From Phycisphaerae bacterium (GTDB lineage: Bacteria; Planctomycetota; Phycisphaerae; UBA1845; Fen-1342), in contig JAJVHV010000014.1 in the NCBI GenBank assembly GCA_022072445.1, positions 1 through 64,000 of the forward strand: 64,000 bases of DNA. Direction: 5' to 3'. Both the position numbers and the translations under genes were made by a program. Of this stretch, positions 9,488 through 17,996 are shown piece by piece (position 1 is the first letter of the stretch; each line of letters starts with the position of its first letter). The notes below the pieces were generated by a model. That model did no database searches, was not told the origin of the DNA, and saw only the letters and a list, made by a program, of their open reading frames with translations.

Positions 9488-9554
9488 CACGTCCGCCGCA
9501 AATCGAACTGAAAAACCGGCGGCCGGGCGTGGCCGGACCTGCGAGCAAGGCGAA

Positions 9555-10079
9555 ATGTCCGAGACGCAGCCGAACCTCTGGGCGCCGTGGCGGATGCAGT
9601 ACATCCGCGGGACGGGCCAGCCGGCGGAGGGGGGTTGCTTTCTATGTGCCTACCGCGACGCGGCCGGGGACGATCGGGCGAATCTCGTGCTGCACCGGGA
9701 CGAGCACGCGCTGGTGCTGCTGAATCGCTTTCCCTACACCAACGGCCACGTCCTGATCGCCCCGCTGGAGCACGCACCGTCGCTGGCGGCGCTGCCCGAG
9801 GCGACGCTGGTGCGGCTGATGGCGCTGACGCGCGACGTGACGGCGGCGCTGGCGCGGGCCGTGAACGCCGAGGGGTTCAACGTCGGCATGAACCTGGGGC
9901 GCTGCGCCGGTGCGGGCGTGCCGGACCACGTTCACCTGCACGTGGTGCCGCGCTGGAGCGGCGACACGAATTTCATGTCGGTGATTGGCGACACGCGTGT
10001 GATTCCGCAATCGCTCGAGCAGGTGTACGGGCTGTTCTGCGCCGCGTGGCGCGGCGGCGGAGGCGGCGCTACTCGCTGA
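9555..10079 (+). CDS. HIT-family nucleotide hydrolase/transferase
   Basis: This 174-aa cytoplasmic protein of the histidine-triad superfamily has the triad HVHLHVVPRW near residue 126. A short Cys-containing segment (GGCFLCAY) near residue 26 and the WAPWRMQYI start are typical of the Ap4A-phosphorylase-like HIT branch. The family acts on dinucleoside polyphosphates or AMP-linked substrates; the exact substrate is not decidable here. It converges with the large minus-strand gene downstream, and the two coding ends overlap by about 11 bp. Confidence 0.88.
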   Translation: MSETQPNLWAPWRMQYIRGTGQPAEGGCFLCAYRDAAGDDRANLVLHRDEHALVLLNRFPYTNGHVLIAPLEHAPSLAALPEATLVRLMALTRDVTAALARAVNAEGFNVGMNLGRCAGAGVPDHVHLHVVPRWSGDTNFMSVIGDTRVIPQSLEQVYGLFCAAWRGGGGGATR

Positions 10080-13000
10080 CGATCAGCCGCGAAACCGGGC
10101 AGACGACCTGCGTGGGGAGGACGCGTCCGGCGACGCGCAGCTCGGGCGGGGGAAGCAGGCACGCGCCGCGGCGGACTCCGACGACGAGGTACTCGAGGCG
10201 GTGGAAACCGGCGGGGAGCCGCTCGGCGACGTTCACCTGGACGTACGAATCGCGGCGATAGGCGCGGCCGATCTGGTCGGTGGGCTGGGCCACACCCTGC
10301 CAGAAGTGGAAGAGCGACGGGGCGCGTTGCCGGATTTCGACCTGCGCCAGGTCGCCCGGCAGCTCGTACGTGTCGTTCACGCTGATGAAGCACTCGGGCG
10401 GGACGGACATTCCGTCGACGTAGGGCTCGCGCTTCCATTCGACGTGGTCGTGGGAGTCGCGAATCGGCGTTGCGAGCATGAGTTCGCGGACGATGCGAAG
10501 GGGTAGCGCGGTGGAAGCCGCTGCGCGCTGCTGCACTGGGCAGCGCACGAGAACGGCGAGCGGTACATCGCTCTGAAGGCGCGCGCCAGCGGAGAGCGAC
10601 GGCAGGCGAAAGACGCGCTGCCGGGCGTCGTGTCGCAGCTCGATTGTCCGGTCGGAGTCGGTGCATGTGACGATGCCATCCGGCGTGGCGGGCTGATCAT
10701 CGCGGGCGGACTCCGAAGCGATGCGGATGAGCCAGGCGCTGGCGGCGAGCGTGTCCCAGACGGCGCTATCGCGGGCGGCGAGCAGCTCGGCGACGAAGCG
10801 CGACGATTCGCCGGCCGCGTGCGGCAGTTCCAGGCCGACGGCGGCATGCCAGGCGCGGTCGAGCAGTGCCGTCGGCGAGGATGCACGCCAGAGCTGCGCG
10901 GCGCGCTGCGCCTGCCCGAGCCGATTCAACGCCAGCGCGAGCCACACACGGTCCGCATCGGTCAGCACCGGATCGGCGGCGGAGCGATCCAGCATCGCCA
11001 GAAGTTCGGCGCGCTGCGCATCGTCCGACTCATCGGCGAGGCAGGCCGCGGCGAGCAAACGGCCGGGCAGCGGCGTGTCGGTGCTGGCGGCGCGCTGCCG
11101 TAGCCACGACGTCGCGAGGCGCAGGGCGCCGCGTTCGGGGGAATCCGGCGGGGCGGCTGCGAGGATGGCATCGCAGGCGAGGCAGGTCGACTCGAGGTCC
11201 GAGACTCCGCCCGGCCACGCGCTCCATCCGCCGTCGCGCTCGCCCGTCGCACACAAACGCGCAAGGGCAGCGTTTCGGAATTCTTCGAGCGTTATCCGGC
11301 CGGCGGCGGCGATGCGCTCGCGCCCCAGCACGCCGGGCGACAGTTGGGAGAGGATTTCCGCGACCGGACGCGCGTCCCAATCGGGCCGCAGCCGCAGCAG
11401 GGCGGCGGACCAGTCCAGGCAGAGTGCGTTCCAGGCGGTTCCTTCGGTCGGCTCATCGAGCCATGACAGCGCGACGTCGACGACCGCCTCGGCCAGATCG
11501 CGCTCGACGAAGAGATCAAGCGCGATTGGGGAAAGCCCCCCCCGCGGGTGGGCCATTGCCGGAATGTTCAACGCCGCGCTCGGCGCGAGACTCGCCGCGA
11601 CGTACTCGAACGGACTTTCGGCGGCCGAACGAACCTCGTAGACGCAGCGGGCGTCGCCACTCGGGCTGGAAAGCTCGGCGGCGTACACCCCGGGTGTGGT
11701 GGCTTCGAGAGCGGCGAATTGAAGGTCGGGCGCGGAGGTGCTCGGCGCGCTGGCCGGCGTCGCGCCGCTGCCGGTGGCCACCTCGGCCAGGCCTGCTCCC
11801 CACGCGGGAGCCGCGCCGCCGACGGTGCGAAACGCCGCCGAAATGCGGTCTCCGACGCTGAGCATCGGCGGCACGCTGACAAGCGGAGCAACGTCGGCGT
11901 CGACGCGGACGGGCAGTCGGTGCGTCCAGAATGTTCCGTCGTCGCCGCGTGCGAGCAGCTCCAGCGCGTAGGCGCCCGGGAGGTGGGGGGCGACGGTGGC
12001 GAGGTGGGCGCTTCCGTCGGCGATCGCGGCGGAATCGAGCCGGAGCGACTCGCGCTGGCCGAGCGCGTGCAGCAGGTGCTGCGGCACGAACGCGGGTGGT
12101 TCCGCGGGTCGGCGGGCGACGTCCGCCGGGTCGCGCGGCCAGGCCGAAAGGCCGCTGCTGTTGACGAGCGACGGCCGCGGGACATGCGAATCGAAATCTG
12201 CGCCGCCAGCGCTCACCCAGCGTGCCAGGAGCAGGCCAGACTGTGCCGGGACGGAAACGTCGAAGGATGTCGGCGCGCGTGCCGTTGTCGCGGCGGGCGG
12301 CGACGCGACGACGATCGATCGCTGCGCCCCCCCCCGGGCGACGTCGGCGCTGGCCAGGACTTCGACGCCGGCGGAGCCAAGCGCGGCCAGCGTCACCTGG
12401 ACGGGGCCTTCCACCGCTGGCGGCGAGCGCAACGTGCACTCCAGCAGGCCGCGGAGCGGGCCGAGCGGTGCGGCGGAGAGCGGCTCGCCGTTTTCTGTCA
12501 GCAGCAGCAGCGGGCGATCGTCGCGCCCTGAGATTTGCACAATCAGGTTGGCGCCGTCCGCGCCGGGTTGCACGGTTATCCGCGGCGTACGGCGGCGGCG
12601 CGGATCGGGCGGCGCGTCGGGCTGCACGGTAACAACCTTCGCCGCGGTCACGATCGCGTCGCCGTCGGACGCGGCGCATTCCGCCTTGAATTCGTGTGTC
12701 CCGGCCGCGCCGGCCCGCCAAGTGGCGACCGAGCGATGTGGGCCGGCGGGAGTGACGTCGACGGCGCGCGTCTGTCCGTCCGCGGTGAGGGTCAGTGACG
12801 GCAGGCCGAGCGCTTCGCCGCTCTGCCAGTCGCGCGAGACCACCTCGACGGCGCAGGTCTCGCCCACCCGCGGGTCGGGCGGCTCGACGCTGATCCACAG
12901 GTCGAGGCGGCGCGGCGTGCGGAGCGTGTCTGCCCGGCGTCGCGCGTACAGGCCATCGCGCGTGCGGGTCGCGCACGTGAGGCTTAGCGCGGCGTACTCG

Positions 13001-15132
13001 TCAAACACGTCGAGGTCCGCAAGTGGGAAATCCAGCGCGGTGGAGCCGACGTCGTTCAACTCGATCGATCGCAGGATCGACGTCGCCTCGGTGCGCGCCA
13101 GCAAGGCCGCATCCGCCGCCTGAATTGCGCGGACGGCGACGTCGGCCTCTCGGACGGCGGCGCGATAGCCCCAGGGGAACTCGACGGCCAGGTCGGCGGA
13201 GAGATGATCGCGCGACGCGCCCCAGAGCGGCAGGTCGAAGCGGACCGCGCCGAGCGAATCGGGGCGGTCGGGAACGGCGATGTTCGGCGGACGTCCAATC
13301 GTGGGGACGACGTGCGCACCGTCGAGCAGGGCGACACTGAGATTCCGGGCGCGCAGCGCGGCGCTGATTGGGACGTGCACGACAAACGCGCCGCAGGCGT
13401 CGGTGGTCAGGCTGGTGCGGAAGTGGGCCAGGTCGTTCACGTCACGCAGCTCGAGTGAAAGCCCTCGGTCGGGCGCGTCGTTCGGCAGGCCGCCGTTGCG
13501 GTCGAGCAGCCAGCCGGCGATGTCGAGGCCGCGGTCGGCCTGGGGCCGGAGCGAGCTGACGGCGACCAGGGCAAGCGTGTCGGACGAGGAGGCGGGCGTC
13601 GAGGGAAGCACGCCGTTGCAGAGCGCGAGCTGACCACCGGCCTCCACCAGGCAGGACCAGTTGCGTTCGGTCAGCACGCGTGCCTCGCCGGGCATGGGCA
13701 TGCGTGCCAGACCGTGTTGCATCGAAGCTCGGCGCGGCACGAACGCGCCCTGCACCCAGAAGCGGGCCTCGGCGCTTTCCACGGGCGGCGCGCCCAGGTC
13801 CTGGCTGGTGCACCAGATGAGCAGTTGCGTGCGTCCGGCGAAGAGCGCGGCGCGAAGCGGGGAGACGATCAGCAGGCGCTTGACGATCGTCTCGGCGCCG
13901 CCGGACGAGGAGCCGCGCGCGATGGCGACGTAAGCGCCGGCGTCGGGTGCGAAGGGCTGCGGGGCGGCGCTCCACCATGCCAGCGGCCGCGGCGCGCTCG
14001 ATTCGAATGACTCGACGGCGAGCGAGGATGCGGATTCGGGCAGTTGCCCCTCGTCGAGCCGGCCGCGATGCTGATCGAGCCACGCGCGCAGCGCGATGCG
14101 GCGCAGCTCGAACTGAACCCGTGTCGTATTACGCGTCCGGATGGCGGGGGCGAGCGGTTGGCCCGGGGCGAGCTGCGCCGGCAGATCGAGCTCGATGTCG
14201 GGCCTGCGCAGTGCAACCACCCGCTGCCGGGCCTTGGCGGCCAGTGGCGAGTTGCCGGCGGCAAGCGATTCATAGAGTTCCGCAGCGCGCTCCTCGCCTC
14301 CGTGACGCTCGGCATGCTCGGCCAGGTTCATGGCTGCCCGGTCCGCAGCATCGCCCCCGCGCTGAAGGAGCGCGTCCAGCAGCGCGACGCCCTCAGCGGC
14401 GTTGTCGGGCGTCTGGAGCAGAAGTCCGGCGAGCGTGCAGTCGACGCGGGCGACGGCCGCCGCGCTGTCCGGCAGCGCCGCGAGTCTGGCACGCACGGCG
14501 CGGACGCGGGCGATGCGCGTCTGTGCCGCGGCGGCCGGACCGGCCGGCACCGGCACGCCGAGATGCGGCGGCATGCGCTCCCACTCGGCGTGCGCCGCCC
14601 AGGTTTCCGCCAGAAGGACGAGCGCTTCGGCGGCGCGCTGCGAGCGGCCCGCGGCGATGAAGCCGTCGGCCGCGGCCGAGAGGCACTCGAGCGCCGCGGC
14701 GGTTTCATGCAGGCCGGCGTGAGCGTCGCCGAGAGCGAGCAGGCACTCCGGCCGATCGCCGAGCGAAGCGTCGTGAACGACCAGCTCGGCAAGCATGGCG
14801 CGGCCCTGCTCGCGCGCTTTGCGCTCGGGTGAGCGCATCAGGCCGAGGGCGGCGACGGCGCGGGCCTCGCGGCGGAGGCGCACGTCGGGCGCTGCGTCGG
14901 CCAGTGCGATGCCGCGCGCGATTACCTCGGTGTAGCGCCCGTCGCGGTAGAGCTCCAGCAGTGCAGCGAGCTCCGGCGGAAAGTCGCCAGCCGTCGCGGC
15001 TGGACCATGAGACTGCTGCGGCGTGGCGACGGCGGCCGCACAGAAGATCAGCAGAGCGGCACGGGCGATGGCTGCCAACCGGGCGCGCGGCGCGTCGAAC
15101 GCGGCGGATCGATTCGCGGCGCGGCGGCTCAA
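10069..15132 (-). CDS. Large exported alpha-2-macroglobulin-like protein with N-terminal TPR-like region
   Basis: The protein is about 1687 aa. The chosen start is TTG at 15132, whose TTGA overlaps the stop of the upstream membrane-protein gene. A hydrophobic signal (ALLIFCAAAVA) follows at residues ~21-33. The frame stays open to 15672, but that extension is Arg-rich shadow sequence of the two genes upstream. Residues ~40-250 are helical and TPR-like. A long run of beta-rich segments follows, resembling macroglobulin (MG) domains. Near residue 1300 is an alpha-toroid-like region with DGGWSAWPGG. I see no CGEQ-type thioester motif. The role could be protease trapping or envelope defence, by family analogy only. 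Two homopolymer tracts lie inside the gene (12327-12335 and 11536-11543). Confidence 0.75.
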   Translation of the reverse strand: MSRRAANRSAAFDAPRARLAAIARAALLIFCAAAVATPQQSHGPAATAGDFPPELAALLELYRDGRYTEVIARGIALADAAPDVRLRREARAVAALGLMRSPERKAREQGRAMLAELVVHDASLGDRPECLLALGDAHAGLHETAAALECLSAAADGFIAAGRSQRAAEALVLLAETWAAHAEWERMPPHLGVPVPAGPAAAAQTRIARVRAVRARLAALPDSAAAVARVDCTLAGLLLQTPDNAAEGVALLDALLQRGGDAADRAAMNLAEHAERHGGEERAAELYESLAAGNSPLAAKARQRVVALRRPDIELDLPAQLAPGQPLAPAIRTRNTTRVQFELRRIALRAWLDQHRGRLDEGQLPESASSLAVESFESSAPRPLAWWSAAPQPFAPDAGAYVAIARGSSSGGAETIVKRLLIVSPLRAALFAGRTQLLIWCTSQDLGAPPVESAEARFWVQGAFVPRRASMQHGLARMPMPGEARVLTERNWSCLVEAGGQLALCNGVLPSTPASSSDTLALVAVSSLRPQADRGLDIAGWLLDRNGGLPNDAPDRGLSLELRDVNDLAHFRTSLTTDACGAFVVHVPISAALRARNLSVALLDGAHVVPTIGRPPNIAVPDRPDSLGAVRFDLPLWGASRDHLSADLAVEFPWGYRAAVREADVAVRAIQAADAALLARTEATSILRSIELNDVGSTALDFPLADLDVFDEYAALSLTCATRTRDGLYARRRADTLRTPRRLDLWISVEPPDPRVGETCAVEVVSRDWQSGEALGLPSLTLTADGQTRAVDVTPAGPHRSVATWRAGAAGTHEFKAECAASDGDAIVTAAKVVTVQPDAPPDPRRRRTPRITVQPGADGANLIVQISGRDDRPLLLLTENGEPLSAAPLGPLRGLLECTLRSPPAVEGPVQVTLAALGSAGVEVLASADVARGGAQRSIVVASPPAATTARAPTSFDVSVPAQSGLLLARWVSAGGADFDSHVPRPSLVNSSGLSAWPRDPADVARRPAEPPAFVPQHLLHALGQRESLRLDSAAIADGSAHLATVAPHLPGAYALELLARGDDGTFWTHRLPVRVDADVAPLVSVPPMLSVGDRISAAFRTVGGAAPAWGAGLAEVATGSGATPASAPSTSAPDLQFAALEATTPGVYAAELSSPSGDARCVYEVRSAAESPFEYVAASLAPSAALNIPAMAHPRGGLSPIALDLFVERDLAEAVVDVALSWLDEPTEGTAWNALCLDWSAALLRLRPDWDARPVAEILSQLSPGVLGRERIAAAGRITLEEFRNAALARLCATGERDGGWSAWPGGVSDLESTCLACDAILAAAPPDSPERGALRLATSWLRQRAASTDTPLPGRLLAAACLADESDDAQRAELLAMLDRSAADPVLTDADRVWLALALNRLGQAQRAAQLWRASSPTALLDRAWHAAVGLELPHAAGESSRFVAELLAARDSAVWDTLAASAWLIRIASESARDDQPATPDGIVTCTDSDRTIELRHDARQRVFRLPSLSAGARLQSDVPLAVLVRCPVQQRAAASTALPLRIVRELMLATPIRDSHDHVEWKREPYVDGMSVPPECFISVNDTYELPGDLAQVEIRQRAPSLFHFWQGVAQPTDQIGRAYRRDSYVQVNVAERLPAGFHRLEYLVVGVRRGACLLPPPELRVAGRVLPTQVVCPVSRLIVSE

Positions 15133-15533
15133 AAATCCCTCGCGGCGGCGGGCAGGCTCCACAGATATGTCCCGAGTGCCGTCAGCGCGCAGGCGGCGCT
15201 GGCGACGCCAGTCACCAGCGCGGGGGTCTCGAATCCGCTCAGGTAGGTCATGAGGGCCGCAGCCAGCAGCACGAGGCTGACGATGATCATCGATCCGGCC
15301 AGCACCGCGGCGCCGCCGCGAATCGAGCGCCCGCCCGGCACCGGCAGAACGCGGGCCGCGGCGCCCTGCGCTCCGATGAAGAGAAGCTGCAGCGCGAGGC
15401 CGGCGGCGGCGGCGCCGAGGAGCGTCATGCGGACGCGCGGCACGAACTCGTCGTGCTTGTAGGCCTCGGCCAGCACGATCGCCGCGAGCAGGCAGCCGAG
15501 GCACAGCGGCGCGTAGTAGGACCAGCGGCTCAT
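15129..15533 (-). CDS. Four-TM membrane protein of unknown function
   Basis: This 134-aa protein has four hydrophobic helices near residues 5-25, 33-55, 73-98 and 103-126, and almost no soluble domain. I do not recognise the family. Its ATG overlaps the stop of the M42 peptidase gene (ATGA) and its own stop overlaps the TTG start of the alpha-2-macroglobulin-like gene. The three are therefore likely one coupled operon. A role in the localisation or export of the giant protein would be an inference from order alone. Confidence 0.75.
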   Translation of the reverse strand: MSRWSYYAPLCLGCLLAAIVLAEAYKHDEFVPRVRMTLLGAAAAGLALQLLFIGAQGAAARVLPVPGGRSIRGGAAVLAGSMIIVSLVLLAAALMTYLSGFETPALVTGVASAACALTALGTYLWSLPAAARDF

Positions 15534-16678
15534 GTGCGCGGGCTCCGCGAGGCGGCCGCGGCGGCGGACTTGCGCAGCAGCGGTTCGTAGCCCTTGAAGC
15601 GCTCATCGAGCCGGCGACGAAGGTCGTCGGGTGCGGGTGCGTAACCGGGCAGATCGAGCACGAGTGCCTCAAACCAATCGACCATCGAGCGCCAGTCGTT
15701 CAGGTCGATGGTTTCGCTGGCGATTCTCCGCCGGCGCTCGTCCATATTGTGGTAGTTCCCAAGTGCGACGCAAATGCCGGTCGTGTCGTAGCCGTAGGTC
15801 AGGAATGCAGTCGACTCGCACGTGCCGCCGTCCATGAGCTTGCGCTGGAATCGGAAGGACTTTCGGCGGCGTGCCAGGCTGGCGGCGACGCGCTCGCAGA
15901 ACGCGGTCAGGCCGGGCGAGAAGATGCTCGTGCGGTCGCCGACGCGCAGGATCGGGCCGGCGCCCTGCGGGGCGTTCGGCAGGGCTTTGCTCGTTTCGAT
16001 GGCGATGACCGGCAGGCCGCGGGGGATGGTGCCCAGCCGGGCGGCGCCGATCGCACCGATGAAGCCGACTTCTTCGGCACGCGTGAACAGGCAGTACGCC
16101 TCGGCGCGCGCCCGCCGCCGCGCGAGCCGTTCGAGCAGCGCGAGCAGGGCGGCGGCGCCGGCGAGGTCGTCGCAGCCGCGGGCGGCGACGCATTCGCCTT
16201 GCGTGCGCGGGTCGGGCAGATCCCACATGCCGGGTGAGTTGGGCGCCACGGCGTTCGACACTGCGATGGCGAGCTCTTTCGGTGGGGGCGTTCGGCCGGT
16301 GAACCTGTTCAATTCGCCGGGTTTCGTAATCGTGCGGACGCGCCCCTTGACCCACGCGCCATCGGACCAGAACCTCACGCCCGTGCCGATAAAATAGTCG
16401 GGTTCGACCCAGCCGCGGAACTCGGCCCGCAGGGTGCCGCGTGATCGCGGCGTGGTCGAGACGAATCCGGGGTGGTCGGTGTGCGCGGTGAAGACCAGTG
16501 GCGTACGCGACTGTGGGGAATGAGAATAGCGCGCCAGAATGTTGCCATAACGGTCGGTGCTGAGTGTGACGTGTTTCAGGCGGGCGCAGCACTGGCGAAC
16601 AGATTCGAGGACGGCCTGCTCGAGAAACGGCGCCGTCGGCAGGGACAGCATGTCGCGCAAAATCGGCGGGATCGTCAT
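15530..16678 (-). CDS. M42-family metal-dependent aminopeptidase-like protein
   Basis: This 382-aa cytoplasmic protein carries the co-catalytic metal set of M42/M28-type peptidases. AHTDHPGF supplies the first His and the Asp. RGCDDLAGAAALL supplies the bridging Asp. TRAEEVGFIGA supplies the general-base Glu pair. MDGGTCESTAF and NYHNMD carry the final ligands. All key residues appear intact. It is the first gene of the coupled three-gene minus-strand unit and is divergent from the ECF sigma operon. Its peptide substrate is unknown; some relatives are glutamyl or general aminopeptidases, and a few are endoglucanase-annotated homologues. Confidence 0.87.
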   Translation of the reverse strand: MTIPPILRDMLSLPTAPFLEQAVLESVRQCCARLKHVTLSTDRYGNILARYSHSPQSRTPLVFTAHTDHPGFVSTTPRSRGTLRAEFRGWVEPDYFIGTGVRFWSDGAWVKGRVRTITKPGELNRFTGRTPPPKELAIAVSNAVAPNSPGMWDLPDPRTQGECVAARGCDDLAGAAALLALLERLARRRARAEAYCLFTRAEEVGFIGAIGAARLGTIPRGLPVIAIETSKALPNAPQGAGPILRVGDRTSIFSPGLTAFCERVAASLARRRKSFRFQRKLMDGGTCESTAFLTYGYDTTGICVALGNYHNMDERRRRIASETIDLNDWRSMVDWFEALVLDLPGYAPAPDDLRRRLDERFKGYEPLLRKSAAAAASRSPRT

Positions 16679-16812
16679 GGATCGGTCCGCGGGCCATGCG
16701 TCGCGGCCGGACCTTTCCGTTCAGGCCGCCCGCGACGAGAGCGACATGGTACGGCGGCGGGCGGCGCCGTCCAGCCCGGAAACGTCCGGAAACAAGTGGG
16801 GGATTTCTTGTC

Positions 16813-17418
16813 ATGCGGCGTGAGTCGGCGCGGTCTACTGCTGACGAGATGCTGACCGTGACGATGGACACGCGTTCGGCGGGTCGGCCGTTGGCCGATG
16901 CGCGGCAGGGCGACCCGGGCGCCGCCGCCGCTTTGGTGCGCGAGCACGACCGCTGGATTCGCAGTGTGATTTATGCGGTGTGCGGGCGGGCGGAGCTGGT
17001 GGACGACATCGCGCAGCAGGTTTGGACGCAGGTGTGGGAGCGGCTCGACACGCTGCGCGATCCCGAGCGGATCCGCTCGTGGCTGTACAACATTGCCCGC
17101 AACGCCGCCATCGACGCGTCGATGGCGCATCGTCGGCGGCAGCGCGGCATGGTGAGCCTGGAGGCGGGGCCGGAGCCGGCCCGCGGAAGCCAGGCGGGTC
17201 CGCTGGCGGTGGTGATTGCCGATGAGACCGAGCGTTTTCTGCTTGACGCGGTTCAGTCGCTGCCGGCGATCTATCGCGAACCGTTCGTGCTGCGGCACCT
17301 GGAAGACTGGCCGTACGCACAGATTGCCGACGTGCTGGGCTTATCGGTCGAATCGGTCGAAACGCGGCTGGTGCGGGCGCGGCGGCTCTTGCGGGAAGCG
17401 CTGAAAGGCAAGGTATGA
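16813..17418 (+). CDS. ECF-type RNA polymerase sigma-70 factor
   Basis: This protein of about 201 aa has region 2 (LVREHDRWIRSVIYAVCG through DIAQQVWTQVWERL, then RSWLYNIARNAAID) and region 4 (SLPAIYREPFVLRHLEDW then QIADVLGLSVESVETRL). There is no region 1.1 or 3, as expected for an extracytoplasmic-function sigma factor. The start at 16813 has GGGGG about 10 bases upstream; ATGs at 16849 and 16864 are alternatives and the conserved domain begins later. Two CGGAAAC motifs lie at ~16776-16793 and could be an autoregulatory -35-like element, weakly supported. The gene overlaps the next one by ATGA. Confidence 0.9.
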   Translation: MRRESARSTADEMLTVTMDTRSAGRPLADARQGDPGAAAALVREHDRWIRSVIYAVCGRAELVDDIAQQVWTQVWERLDTLRDPERIRSWLYNIARNAAIDASMAHRRRQRGMVSLEAGPEPARGSQAGPLAVVIADETERFLLDAVQSLPAIYREPFVLRHLEDWPYAQIADVLGLSVESVETRLVRARRLLREALKGKV

Positions 17419-17945
17419 ACATGAGTCATCCGGCGGACGAAGGGTTGGAACGGCTCATCTCGCGCTGCCTCGACCACGAGGCGACGCCGCACGAGCTGCG
17501 GCGGCTCAACGAGCGGACGCGGCGTGACGCGGTGGCGCGGGCGCTGCGTGACGAGATCACGACGATCGACCGCGACACCGGCCAGGCGTTGCGGCGCGTC
17601 ATGAGGCGGACGGTCGTCGTGCGGCCGGCGCCTCCGGTGTGGCAGCGGATCGGCCGGGCGTTGTCGCTGGCGGCGGCGGCGTGCCTGGCGATCGCCATCT
17701 GGACCACACCCGCCGGGCGCCAAAGCGGCGACACGCGCTCCCGGCAGGCGTCGTCGCTGTTTCTTGATTCGCCCTGGGCGGATGCGGCGGATACCGGCCG
17801 GCCGACGATCGAGCGGCCGCACATCCGCCGAAACGACACGGAACGCCGCTGGATCGTCGTGCCAAGCGATCGGGCGGGTGAGTACATGCTGATCGAAGTC
17901 AACCGGGTCAAGACGCGCGTGGTCGGAATTCATCAGGACTATTAG
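17415..17945 (+). CDS. Probable membrane-anchored anti-sigma factor
   Basis: This 176-aa protein has a helical N-terminal cytoplasmic domain of about 70 residues (LERLISRCLDHEATPHELRRL), a single TM segment (LSLAAAACLAIAIW) near residue 80-97, and a C-terminal exposed tail. The lone Cys and the His residues in the first helix are only a partial ZAS-like zinc motif. Position and topology indicate an anti-sigma factor for the ECF factor whose gene overlaps it by 4 bp; that role is inferred from context rather than from a recognised domain. Confidence 0.7.
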   Translation: MNMSHPADEGLERLISRCLDHEATPHELRRLNERTRRDAVARALRDEITTIDRDTGQALRRVMRRTVVVRPAPPVWQRIGRALSLAAAACLAIAIWTTPAGRQSGDTRSRQASSLFLDSPWADAADTGRPTIERPHIRRNDTERRWIVVPSDRAGEYMLIEVNRVKTRVVGIHQDY

Positions 17946-17996
17946 GCCGCCGCGCCGCGGCGGGCCGAAAACGGCTGATCAAAAGGAGTCATTCAC

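Noticed and set aside
15133-15672. N-terminal extension of the alpha-2-macroglobulin-like protein
   Set aside because: The extension lies over the four-TM gene and the end of the M42 gene and is Arg-rich with no signal. The TTG at 15132 is better supported by the stop overlap and the following signal peptide.
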